Positions 32,427 through 44,700 of a DNA stretch of 64,000 bases are shown in pieces; the stretch's first letter is position 1; every line of letters starts with the position of its first letter. The stretch is taken from contig JASFXZ010000008.1 in NCBI GenBank assembly GCA_032209605.1, positions 2,356,001 to 2,420,000 on the forward strand, given 5' to 3'. The notes under the pieces were generated by a model. That model did not search any database, was not told where the DNA came from, and saw nothing but the letters and a program-made list of their open reading frames with translations. The position numbers and the translations under genes are program-made. The stretch comes from Mactromeris polynyma. Its lineage: Eukaryota > Mollusca > Bivalvia > Venerida > Mactridae.

Positions 32427-35400
32427 GTTTAAACAGGGGATGTAGTGTTGCATTGTGCCATGTTGCTGACTGAACAAACCTTACAGGGGATGTAGTGTTA
32501 CACTGTACCATGTTGCTGACTGAACAAACCTTACAGGGGATGTAGTGTTACACTGTACCTTGTTGCTGACTGAACAAACCTTACAGTGGATGTAGTGTTG
32601 CATTGTGCCATGTTGCTGACTGAACAAACCTTACAGTGGATGTAGTGTTACACTGTACCTTGTTGCTGACTGAACAAACCTTACAGTGGATGTAGTGTTA
32701 CACTGTACCTTGTTGCTGACTGAACAAACCTTACAGTGGATGTAGTGTTACACTGTACCTTGTTGCTGACTGAACAAACCTTACAGTGGATGTAGTGTTA
32801 CACTGTACCTTGTTGCTGACTGAACAAACCTTACAGTGGATGTAGTGTTACACTGTACCTTGTTGCTGACTGAACAAACCTTACAGGGGATGTAGTGTTA
32901 CACTGTACCTTGTTGCTGACTGAACAAACCTTACAGTGGATGTAGTGTTACACTGTACCTTGTTGCTGCCTGAACAAACCTTACAGTGGATGTAGTGTTA
33001 CACTGTACCTTGTTGCTGCCTGAACAAACCTTACAGTGGATGTAGTGTTACACTGTACCTTGTTGCTGCCTGAACAAACCTTACAGTGGATGTAGTGTTA
33101 CACTGTACCTTGTTGCTGCCTGAACAAACCTTACAGTGGATGTAGTGTTACACTGTACCTTGTTGCTGACTGAACAAACCTTACAGTGGATGTAGTGTTA
33201 CACTGTACCATGTTGCTGACTGAACAAACCTTACAGTGGATGTAGTGTTACACTGTACCATGTTGCTGACTGAACAAACCTTACAGTGGATGTAGTGTTA
33301 CACTGTACCATGTTGCTGCCTGAACAAACCTTACAGTGGATGTAGTGTTACACTGTACCATGTTGCTGACTGAACAAACCTTACAGTGGATGTAGTGTTA
33401 CACTGTACCATGTTGCTGCCTGAACAAACCTTACAGTGGATGTAGTGTTACACTGTACCATGTTGCTGACTGAACAAACCTTACAGTGGATGTAGTGTTA
33501 CACTGTGCCATGTTGCTGACTGAACAAACCTTACAGTGGATGTAGTGTTACACTGTGCCATGTTGCTGACTGAACAAACCTTACAGGGGATGTAGTGTTA
33601 CACTGTGCCATGTTGCTGACTGAACAAACCTTACAGTGGATGTAGTGTTGCATTGTACCATGTTGCTGCCTGAACAAACCTTACAGGGGATGTAGTGTTA
33701 CACTGTACCTTGTTGCTGACTGAACAAACCTTACAGGGGATGTAGTGTTACACTGTACCATGTTGCTGACTGAACAAACCTTACAGTGGATGTAGTGTTA
33801 CACTGTACCTTGTTGCTGACTGAACAAACCTTACAGTGGATGTAGTGTTACACTGTACCTTGTTGCTGCCTGAACAAACCTTACAGTGGATGTAGTGTTA
33901 CACTGTACCTTGTTGCTGACTGAACAAACCTTACAGTGGATGTAGTGTTACACTGTACCTTGTTGCTGCCTGAACAAACCTTACAGTGGATGTAGTGTTA
34001 CACTGTACCTTGTTGCTGACTGAACAAACCTTACAGTGGATGTAGTGTTACACTGTACCTTGTTGCTGCCTGAACAAACCTTACAGGGGATGTAGTGTTA
34101 CACTGTACCTTGTTGCTGACTGAACAAACCTTACAGTGGATGTAGTGTTACACTGTACCTTGTTGCTGACTGAACAAACCTTACAGGGGATGTAGTGTTA
34201 CACTGTACCTTGTTGCTGACTGAACAAACCTTACAGTGGATGTAGTGTTACACTTTACCTTGTTGCTGACTGAACAAACCTTACAGTGGATGTAGTGTTA
34301 CACTGTACCTTGTTGCTGCCTGAACAAACCTTACAGTGGATGTAGTGTTACACTGTACCTTGTTGCTGCCTGAACAAACCTTACAGGGGATGTAGTGTTA
34401 CACTGTACCTTGTTGCTGACTGAACAAACCTTACAGGGGATGTAGTGTTACACTGTACCTTGTTGCTGCCTGAACAAACCTTACAGGGGATGTAGTGTTA
34501 CACTGTACCTTGTTGCTGCCTGAACAAACCTTACAGGGGATGTAGTGTTACACTGTACCATGTTGCTGCCTGAACAAACCTTACAGTGGATGTAGTGTTA
34601 CACTGTACCTTGTTGCTGACTGAACAAACCTTACAGTGGATGTAGTGTTACACTTTACCTTGTTGCTGACTGAACAAACCTTACAGTGGATGTAGTGTTA
34701 CACTGTACCTTGTTGCTGCCTGAACAAACCTTACAGTGGATGTAGTGTTACACTGTACCATGTTGCTGACTGAACAAACCTTACAGTGGATGTAGTGTTA
34801 CACTGTGCCATGTTGCTGACTGAACAAACCTTACAGTGGATGTAGTGTTACACTGTACCATGTTGCTGACTGAACAAACCTTACAGTGGATGTAGTGTTA
34901 CATGTACCTTGTTGCTGACTGAACAAACCTTACAGTGGATGTAGTGTTACACTGTACCTTGTTGCTGACTGAACAAACCTTACAGGGGATGTAGTGTTAC
35001 ACTGTACCTTGTTGCTGACTGAACAAACCTTACAGTGGATGTAGTGTTACATGTACCTTGTTGCTGACTGAACAAACCTTACAGTGGATGTAGTGTTACA
35101 CTTTACCTTGTTGCTGACTGAACAAACCTTACAGTGGATGTAGTGTTACACTGTACCTTGTTGCTGACTGAACAAACCTTACAGTGGATGTAGTGTTACA
35201 CTGTACCTTGTTGCTGACTGAACAAACCTTACAGTGGATGTAGTGTTACACTTTACCTTGTTGCTGACTGAACAAACCTTACAGTGGATGTAGTGTTACA
35301 CTGTACCTTGTTGCTGACTGAACAAACCTTACAGTGGATGTAGTGTTACATGTACCTTGTTGCTGACTGAACAAACCTTACAGGGGATGTAGTGTTACAT

Positions 35401-37565
35401 GTACCTTGTTGCTGCCTGAACAAACCTTACAGGGGATGTAGTGTTACACTGTACCTTGTTGCTGACTGTACAAACCTTACAGTGGATGTAGTGTTACACT
35501 GTACCATGTTGCTGACTGAACAAACCTTACAGTGGATGTAGTGTTACACTGTACCTTGTTGCTGACTGAACAAACCTTACAGGGGATGTAGTGTTACACT
35601 GTACCTTGTTGCTGACTGAACAAACCTTACAGTGGATGTAGTGTTACACTGTACCTTGTTGCTGACTGAACAAACCTTACAGTGGATGTAGTGTTGCATT
35701 GTACCATGTTGCTGCCTGAACAAACCTTACAGGGGATGTAGTGTTACACTGTACCTTGTTGCTGACTGAACAAACCTTACAGGGGATATAGTGTTACACT
35801 GTACCATGTTGCTGCCTGAACAAACCTTACAGTGGATGTAGTGTTACATTGTACCATGTTGCTGCCTGAACAAACCTTACAGGGGATGTAGTGTTACACT
35901 GTACCATGTTGCTGCCTGAACAAACCTTACAGGGGATGTAGTGTTACATTGTACCATGTTGCTGCCTGAACAAACCTTACAGTGGATGTAGTGTTACACT
36001 GTACCATGTTGCTGCCTGAACAAACCTTACAGGGGATGTAGTGTTGCATTGTACCATGTTGCTGCCTGAACAAACCTTACAGGGGATGTAGTGTTACACT
36101 GTACCTTGTTGCTGACTGAACAAACCTTACAGGGGATGTAGTGTTACACTGTACCATGTTGCTGCCTGAACAAACCTTTCAGTGGATGTAGTGTTACACT
36201 GTACCATGTTGCTGACTGAACAAACCTTACAGGGGATGTAGTGTTACACTGTACCATGTTGCTGCCTGAACAAACCTTACAGTGGATGTAGTGTTACACT
36301 GTACCTTGTTGCTGACTGAACAAACCTTACAGTGGATGTAGTGTTACACTGTACCTTGTTGCTGACTGAACAAACCTTACAGTGGATGTAGTGTTACACT
36401 GTACCTTGTTGCTGACTGAACAAACCTTACAGGGGATGTAGTGTTACACTGTACCTTGTTGCTGACTGAACAAACCTTACAGTGGATGTAGTGTTACACT
36501 GTACCATGTTGCTGACTGAACAAACCTTACAGTGGATGTAGTGTTACACTGTACCTTGTTGCTGACTGAACAAACCTTACAGTGGATGTAGTGTTACACT
36601 GTACCTTGTTGCTGACTGAACAAACCTTACAGTGGATGTAGTGTTACACTGTACCTTGTTGCTGACTGAACAAACCTTACAGGGGATGTAGTGTTACACT
36701 TTACCTTGTTGCTGACTGAACAAACCTTACAGTGGATGTAGTGTTACACTTTACCTTGTTGCTGACTGAACAAACCTTACAGTGGATGTAGTGTTACATG
36801 TACCTTGTTGCTGACTGAACAAACCTTACAGGGGATGTAGTGTTACACTGTACCTTGTTGCTGACTGAACAAACCTTACAGTGGATGTAGTGTTACACTG
36901 TACCTTGTTGCTGACTGAACAAACCTTACAGGGGATGTAGTGTTACACTGTACCATGTTGCTGACTGAACAAACCTTACAGGGGATGTAGTGTTACACTG
37001 TACCATGTTGCTGCCTGAACAAACCTTACAGGGGATGTAGTGTTACACTGTACCATGTTGCTGCCTGAACAAACCTTACAGTGGATGTAGTGTTACACTG
37101 TACCCTGTTGCTGGTTGAACAAACCTTACAGGGGATGTAGTGTTACATGTACCTTGTTGCTGACTGAACAAACCTTACAGTGGATGTAGTGTTACACTGT
37201 ACCCTGTTGCTGGTTGAACAAACCTTACAGTGGATGTAGTGTTACATGTACCTTGTTGCTGACTGAACAAACCTTACAGTGGATGTAGTGTTACACTGTA
37301 CCTTGTTGCTGACTGAACAAACCTTACAGGGGATGTAGTGTTACACTGTACCTTGTTGCTGACTGAACAAACCTTACAGGGGATGTAGTGTTACACTGTA
37401 CCTTGTTGCTGACTGAACAAACCTTACAGTGGATGTAGTGTTACACTGTACCATGTTGCTGACTGAACAAACCTTACAGGGGATGTAGTGTTACACTGTA
37501 CCTTGTTGCTGACTGAACACACCTTACAGGGGATGTAGTGTTACACTGTACCTTGTTGCTGGTTG
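32427..37565 (+). repeat. 50 bp satellite-like array, about 103 copies
   Basis: Unit TGAACAAACCTTACAGTGGA followed by TGTAGTGTTACACTGTACCT and TGTTGCTGAC. Variable sites are CAGtGG/CAGgGG, ACCt/ACCa and GCTGaC/GCTGcC. Occasional units are one base short (TTACATGTACC). At 5.1 kb it is the largest array here. It is unrelated in sequence to the preceding array although the period is the same. Confidence 0.98.
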
Positions 37566-38728
37566 CAGTTGTAGTTTTAATGAGTTTGCCACATGATTTA
37601 GAGTCTTAGTGCTGTGTTAATGTGTGGTGTTTGGCTATTGGTCGGAAATTTACTTGACTTGTTTGTGGGAGTTGTAATAATGTAGAGCAGTCAATGAACG
37701 TGAACAGTGTTCCTTGGATACCAACCAATACCAACCTGTTCGTTGCTAGGACAACTTCTCCACATGAGAGGTGAAGGACATATGTACTGCAGTAGTACAT
37801 TTACTGAATTAGTTCCTGGCTGTTCTATACGTTTCATGTAGCAATGTGTACTGACTTTTATTCTTCATATACGTCAGTTCAATTTTGTGTGACCTGTGAC
37901 TATATTTGTGTAGATTTCGTCAGAAGAAAGGGTTTCATCACCTGCTTAATTGTTGATGTCACTGAATTGTGTGTTACGTGAAACTGACGAGATAAACTCC
38001 ATGTTACAAGGATTGAAAACAAATATATTTTTTTATATATTATTTTACAAAATAATGATAACAAAAAACGACAGGTGCTGTATATACATGACGTAACAAA
38101 ATCAAAAACACAATATTTGTACAGCTTATGAATTATATACAGAGCAATATTTGAAATCACTTTTCAAACAGTTAAAACATAATACATTATTATTTTGAAG
38201 ATTTTGTGATTTATTTACTGGACCGACGTTCGAAATTTTCAGATAATCATTAGACTAATCAATACATGGAAGTTTTGCTATACTAGTGCTTATGATTCCA
38301 TGTTGAACCAATGTTTCATCTAACGAGCACAAACAAGAATCTAATGGTAGTGCTTTTGGTAATACCACATTTGTAAACATTACTTATCAGGATTTATTCT
38401 GTTGGAAAGGAACAATGCTTGGCAATACGATTATCTAGTATTGTATTAACTGAAAAAAATAGATGAAAATGTCCAAATAGTTCAGAAAGTACATTCTATC
38501 AACATAACTTTCAATTATGCAGTTTGTTGTGATTATTTGATATTTTGAATCACTCTGAAATCTGAAACATTTGACACACATTAAGTGATTTAAGTTGTAA
38601 CTTATTCAGTTATATAGATCGCCAGTCCGTGCTCACATGCTCTACAGTACGACCAACAAAACGAGCATGCCGCCGATATTGCCATTTCATAATCCTTGCG
38701 TATAACTACAAGAATCTCATACCAAACA
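37566..38728. other. Intergenic, no gene seen
   Basis: Unique AT-rich sequence between two arrays. Short ORFs at 37606-37800 and 37900-38160 on the - strand look like chance. Confidence 0.5.
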
Positions 38729-40096
38729 ACACCAGAAGTATATGTGAACATATGTCAGACCACCAGAAGTATATGTGAACATATGTCAGACCATCAGAAG
38801 TATATGTGAACATATGTCAGACCATCAGAAGTATATGTGAACATATGTCAGACCACCAGAAGTATATGTGAACATATGTCAGACCACCAGAAGTATATGT
38901 GAACATATGTCAGACCACCAGAAGTATATGTGAACATATGTCAGACCACCAGAAGTATATGTGAACATATGTCAGACCATCAGAAGTATATGTGAACATA
39001 TGTCAGACCACCAGAAGTATATGTGAACATATGTCAGACCATCAGAAGTATATGTGAACATATGTCAGACCATCAGAAGTATATGTGAACATATGTCAGA
39101 CCATCAGAAGTATATGTGAACATATGTCAGACCATCAGAAGTATATGTGAACATATGTCAGACCATCAGAAGTATATGTGAACATATGTCAGACCATCAG
39201 AAGTATATGTGAACATATGTCAGACCATCAGAAGTATATGTGAACATATGTCAGACCACCAGAAGTATATGTGAACATATGTCAGACCATCAGAAGTATA
39301 TGTGAACATATGTCAGACCATCAGAAGTATATGTGAACATATGTCAGACCATCAGAAGTATATGTGAACATATGTCAGACCATCAGAAGTATATGTGAAC
39401 ATATGTCAGACCACCAGAAGTATATGTGAACATATGTCAGACCACCAGAAGTATATGTGAACATATGTCAGACCATCAGAAGTATATGTGAACATATGTC
39501 AGACCATCAGAAGTATATGTGAACATATGTCAGACCATCAGAAGTATATGTGAACATATGTCAGACCACCAGAAGTATATGTGAACATATGTCAGACCAT
39601 CAGAAGTATATGTGAACATATGTCAGACCACCAGAAGTATATGTGAACATATGTCAGACCACCAGAAGTATATGTGAACATATGTCAGACCATCAGAAGT
39701 ATATGTGAACATATGTCAGACCACCAGAAGTATATGTGAACATATGTCAGACCATCAGAAGTATATGTGAACATATGTCAGACCACCAGAAGTATATGTG
39801 AACATATGTCAGACCACCAGAAGTATATGTGAACATATGTCAGACCACCAGAAGTATATGTGAACATATGTCAGACCATCAGAAGTATATGTGAACATAT
39901 GTCAGACCACCAGAAGTATATGTGAACATATGTCAGACCATCAGAAGTATATGTGAACATATGTCAGACCACCAGAAGTATATGTGAACATATGTCAGAC
40001 CATCAGAAGTATATGTGAACATATGTCAGACCACCAGAAGTATATGTGAACATATGTCAGACCATCAGAAGTATATGTGAACATATGTCAGACCAT
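38729..40096 (+). repeat. 31 bp tandem array, about 44 copies
   Basis: Unit CCAGAAGTATATGTGAACAT followed by ATGTCAGACCA. Each unit contains the near-palindrome ATATGT-GA-ACATAT. Copies differ almost only at one base (ACCAcCAG versus ACCAtCAG). Confidence 0.98.
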
Positions 40097-41306
40097 CTGA
40101 GTTTCGATCACTTTATTTGTACAGTTGTCATTATTCAAGAAATGAACTATTTGTCTTGAGAAATGTCTCAGTCTGCGAAGTATTGTGAAACAAGTGCATG
40201 ACGTGTTTGAAACATGAAATAGAGAGAATGTTATGCTCTTGTTTACATTGAAAAAATAACATAATTATAATCAAATTGTTTTGAATTTTCATCACATTTA
40301 GCCTACTCATCAATTCGATGGACACTGATTTATCTTAGGACATCCGTAATAAAGTATTTTAACGGTGAGTAGGCGTATTGTGTCTTATGCGGAAATCACA
40401 GTCTGCACGCATGATAAGGTTAAGCCTATCAAAACATTTCCAGGAATAACTTGGTTGTGAGCATGCGCGGATAGACTGGCCAATCAAACTACTGTATATG
40501 TTTAACAAAATTCTACGACTTCCTTATATTGACAAATATATGCAATCTATCTAAGAATAGTTAAGTTACAAAATATGCACAAAATGCAAATGTCAATGAC
40601 GTCATATTAAATCTTATGAATAAAAATGAACACTGCATGAATAATTCATTATGAATAACGTCTCTAAATTATCTACAACAATTCTAATAGGGTTCTTTAA
40701 CATTGAACACAACTCCATTATAATAGGAAGTACTTCACTATCTCGAGTCCACACTTTCCGCGCAAATAACTGAACCAAAATCGTCTTTCTATGCTTCTGC
40801 AAACGAAAATCTTCAGACATCGAGGTAGTTAGCACTAAAAGCCGGTCTGTCAAGTCTAGTTCCGGTCTGTCACGTGACAACAGCCATATTTCCTTACACT
40901 TCTATACCGTATCATGACTGATGAAGAAAACTCCGAGCAAGAACATAATCACTGGGTAGAACTAGTCGATGTTTTCAATGTTTACAAGGAGTCTGATATT
41001 AGTTTGAATAGCAGACGCACAACTCCTACTGAACTGCAATTTATTTCGTCAGTTAATATCTTATTGCAAAAGAAATGTCGACACGTGGTGATCGTGCCCG
41101 ATATGTTACTTATAAATACACACGCTAACACAAGCACAAACAGGAGTTTAATTAGACCGTTCTAATTCTTACAGAAAAAAAATTGTTAAAGAAGTAACAC
41201 ACGTGACATTTGATGACGTCATTATTAATTGAAATATCAACTTCTACTTTTTACTGACCAAGATTGCGCCTCCTAAATGTTTGATGCACGACTTTCAGAC
41301 ATCGTG
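40097..41306. other. Wnt16 3' flank/UTR, no confirmed gene
   Basis: Two divergent short ORFs, 88 aa at 40614-40880 (-) and 83 aa at 40914-41165 (+, starting ATG, MTDEENSEQEHNHW), lie on either side of a GTCACGTGAC palindrome (40869-40878). A TGACGTCA site lies at 41213-41220. Neither protein is recognised and both may be chance ORFs in the Wnt16 3' UTR. Confidence 0.3.
41040..41045 (-). terminator. Candidate polyadenylation signal for Wnt16
   Basis: AATAAA on the - strand, 262 bp after the Wnt16 stop. It is placed sensibly, but such hexamers are common in AT-rich DNA. Confidence 0.3.
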
Positions 41307-41771
41307 TCACTTGCACGTGTGTTTTTCTATCATAGTTTCACATGTTTTACACTGCACGTGGCAACACCAGACGAACTTGCAGTGACAACGTGACACATAC
41401 GTCACGATCTGCGTATTATAACCACGCCCACAACACAATAAGTCACAACTGTCACTTCCAGTCGAAGTTTTATTACATAAACGTCCCACCGTTCCTAGAA
41501 TGCCCTTTTTCTGGTTCGGACGACAGTAATTTGGGGACTTATGCACATAAATTAAGTCGTCGTTTTTAATTGGCTGTCGTCTCTTTGTTTTTCCTTTACG
41601 ACGGGGTCGACGTTTTGACCGTCGGGCTATCGGAACAGACAATTCATATTTTTCTTTTAAAGAATCTCCAATTTCCCGAAAGGAGGGTAAGCTTCGCCAG
41701 CAGGTCTTCACTGCGCATGAACCGGAAACTCCATGGCAACGACATTTTAGGGACATCAAACGTTCAGCAAC
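41307..41771 (-). CDS. Wnt16: Wnt16 terminal coding exon
   Basis: Acceptor tttttttcag, 154 codons plus stop. The Ser of CHGVSGSC (codon 16, near 41724-41726) is the position palmitoleoylated by Porcupine in Wnts. A lysine/arginine-rich insert ([16 protein letters not shown]) precedes [13 protein letters not shown]. The C terminus holds the expected dense cysteines ([16 protein letters not shown]) and ends HTCK. No frameshift or missing cysteine is seen. An in-frame ORF extends upstream to 41855, but this is intron. Confidence 0.96.
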   Translation of the reverse strand, partial: VAERLMSLKCRCHGVSGSCAVKTCWRSLPSFREIGDSLKEKYELSVPIARRSKRRPRRKGKTKRRQPIKNDDLIYVHKSPNYCRPNQKKGILGTVGRLCNKTSTGSDSCDLLCCGRGYNTQIVTYVSRCHCKFVWCCHVQCKTCETMIEKHTCK

Positions 41772-44700
41772 CTGAAAAAAACAAATCACACTTGAGTTGT
41801 GAGTACTGAGATTTAAAAACGGTCCCATTTTCAATTTATGAAACTTACACCACAAATTGTCGACGTCGGGAATCTCGATATTATGAATCGATGTCGTCTG
41901 TCGGTCTCATGGAAATAAATCCCAAACTGTGCCACACATTACGATGGATGTAAAGTGATATTAGAAATGCCTGTGCGTCTTTTTATGATGATATTTTATG
42001 CAGTCGATAGAATTTTCAATCAAAAGTGGACAGTATTTTATGTTGTTCGGCTTTTCATTGCGTTTATTTTATCACGATCGAATGTAATACGGCGTTATTT
42101 ATCTGTCAGAAATCATGACCCATAAGTCATTTCAGGATATTGCTATCCAAATTGTTGTATATTTTATATCTCCCGGTTCTATTTAATATGAAAAGCACAT
42201 TTCTTCGGATCATAAACTCTGCTTTCTTTATTGATTACCCTTTTAAATGAATTTAGAAAATATTGACTGAAATGATTTATCTCATTGATATTATGACACA
42301 TTCTTTCTTGCTTCATAAACACCAATAGGTCTCCATTCATATTGACGATCACTTGATAGGCTGGGACACACGTTTGGTAGAGGAGAGGCTTGGACACACG
42401 TTTGGTAGAGGAGAGGCTTGGACACACGTTTGGTAGAGGAGAGCCTGGGACACACGTTTGGTAGAGGAGAGGCTTGGACACACGTTTGGTAGAGGAGAGC
42501 CTGGGACACACGTTTGGTAGAGGAGAGCCTGGGACACGTTTGGTAGAGGAGAGGCTGGGACACACGTTTGGTAGAGGAGAGGCTGGGACACACGTTTGGT
42601 AGAGGAGAGCCTGGGACACACGTTTGGTAGAGGAGAGGCTTGGACACACGTTTGGTAGAGGAGAGGCTTGGACACACGTTTGGTAGAGGAGAGGCTTGGA
42701 CACACGTTTGGTAGAGGAGAGGCTTGGACACACGTTTGGTAGAGGAGAGGCTTGGACACACGTTTGGTAGAGGAGAGCCTGGGACACACGTTTGGTAGAG
42801 GAGAGCCTGGGACACACGTTTGGTAGAGGAGAGGCTGGGACACACGTTTGGTAGAGGAGAGCCTGGGACACACGTTTGGTAGAGGAGAGGCTTGGACACA
42901 CGTTTGGTAGAGGAGAGGCTGGGACACACGTTTGGTAGAGGAGAGGTTTTGACACACGTTTGGTAGAGGAGAGGCTTGGACACACGTTTGGTAAAGGAGA
43001 GGCTTGGACACACGTTTGGTAGAGGAGAGCCTGGGACACACGTTTGGTAGAGGAGAGGCTTGGACACACGTTTGGTAGAGAAGAGGCTGGGACACACGTT
43101 TGGTAGAGGAGAGGCTGGGACACACGTTTGGTAGAGGAGAGCCTGGGACACACGTTTGGTAGAGGAGAGGCTTGGACACACGTTTGGTAGAGGAGAGCCT
43201 GGGACACACGTTTGGTAGAGGAGAGGCTGGGACACACGTTTGGTAGAGGAGAACCTGGGACACACGTTTGGTAGAGGAGAGCCTGGGACACACGTTTGGT
43301 AGAGGAGAGGCTGGGACACACGTTTGGTAGAGGAGAGGCTGGGACACACGTTTGGTAGAGGAGAGCCTGGGACACACGTTTGGTAGAGGAGAGGCTTGGA
43401 CACACGTTTGGTAGAGGAGAGCCTGGGACACACGTTTGGTAGAGGAGAGGCTTGGACACACGTTTGGTAGAGAAGAGCCTGGGACACACGTTTGGTAGAG
43501 GAGAGGCTTGGACACACGTTTGGTAGAGGAGAGCCTGGGACACACGTTTGGTAGAGGAGAGGCTGGGACACACGTTTGGTAGAGGAGAGGCTGGGACACA
43601 CGTTTGGTAGAGGAGAGCCTGGGACACACGTTTGGTAGAGGAGAGGCTGGGACACACGTTTGGTAGAGAAGAGCCTGGGACACACGTTTGGTAGAGGAGA
43701 GGCTGGGACACACGTTTGGTAGAGGAGAGGCTGGGACACACGTTTGGTAGAGCAGAGTTCCGTTAAAACCCCAGCAAAATATAAAGAGGTTTTGTTACTA
43801 CATGTACTAGTGTCTAGAACTTCGATCTGCTTGTATAATACATAAATAATATAATATTATTTTAAACATAAAGGGAGTCCACACTGTCTGTAGATACATG
43901 TATGCTGCTAATTATGTTGGTTAACTTATAAGTTTACAATACGTATCGTAGATCACCAATGGCATGTTTCATTTATTGTATTGTATTTGATTATATAGAA
44001 TGATGGGCCCATTGTTTTTTTTCTAAATAAACTTAATTATTTTTAAACAGTAAGCCTTATGTTTGCATCTATATCTATATATATATATACATCTGGAAAA
44101 TATATAAATCTGAAAAACACCTTTCAACCCAGTTAAAAGTAAAATTCACGAACGTAGAGCTTTTGACAACATATATGGTGTTGTGAAGTTGTGGTGATTA
44201 TAAGCATTATGATTCATTTTTACCATACAATTTGCGGTTTCAAACTTTCTATTAAGTATTGCACTACACTTAACATTTCCCGTAAGTTAAAACGCCTTAA
44301 AATTTCGATCATAAATACTCACCTTCTCAAAAACCGTTATATAAAACGATTTAACAAACACATTTTTTCAAAACTAATCAAGTTTATAAATCACGAAGGG
44401 TTATTCAAGGAACTTTAATTAATAGTTTTCTCCCAACATACTCGAGTTCATAAATCTAATATCGTTGCTCAAGAAACTAATTAAGATTTCATCGCGCCAT
44501 TTTTTGCTGAAAATATGTTCGACAATGCGGTGTCACAATTTTTAAATCGCTTAATCAAGTCATAACGTTGCCATAACGAATTATTAATGGTTTATAGCGA
44601 AAGAAATTGAAGTTTTTTCATTATTTACATTTATTTGATTTATTATAAACTATGATAAGTCAAATTTAAATGGAATATCGGGGCAATCAATTAACTTGAC

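Noticed and set aside
42179..43741. Overlapping - strand ORFs of 454-520 codons
   Set aside because: They are produced by a 28 bp unit without stops read in three frames, giving the same cyclic peptide in each. There is no start context, splice structure or non-repeat domain.
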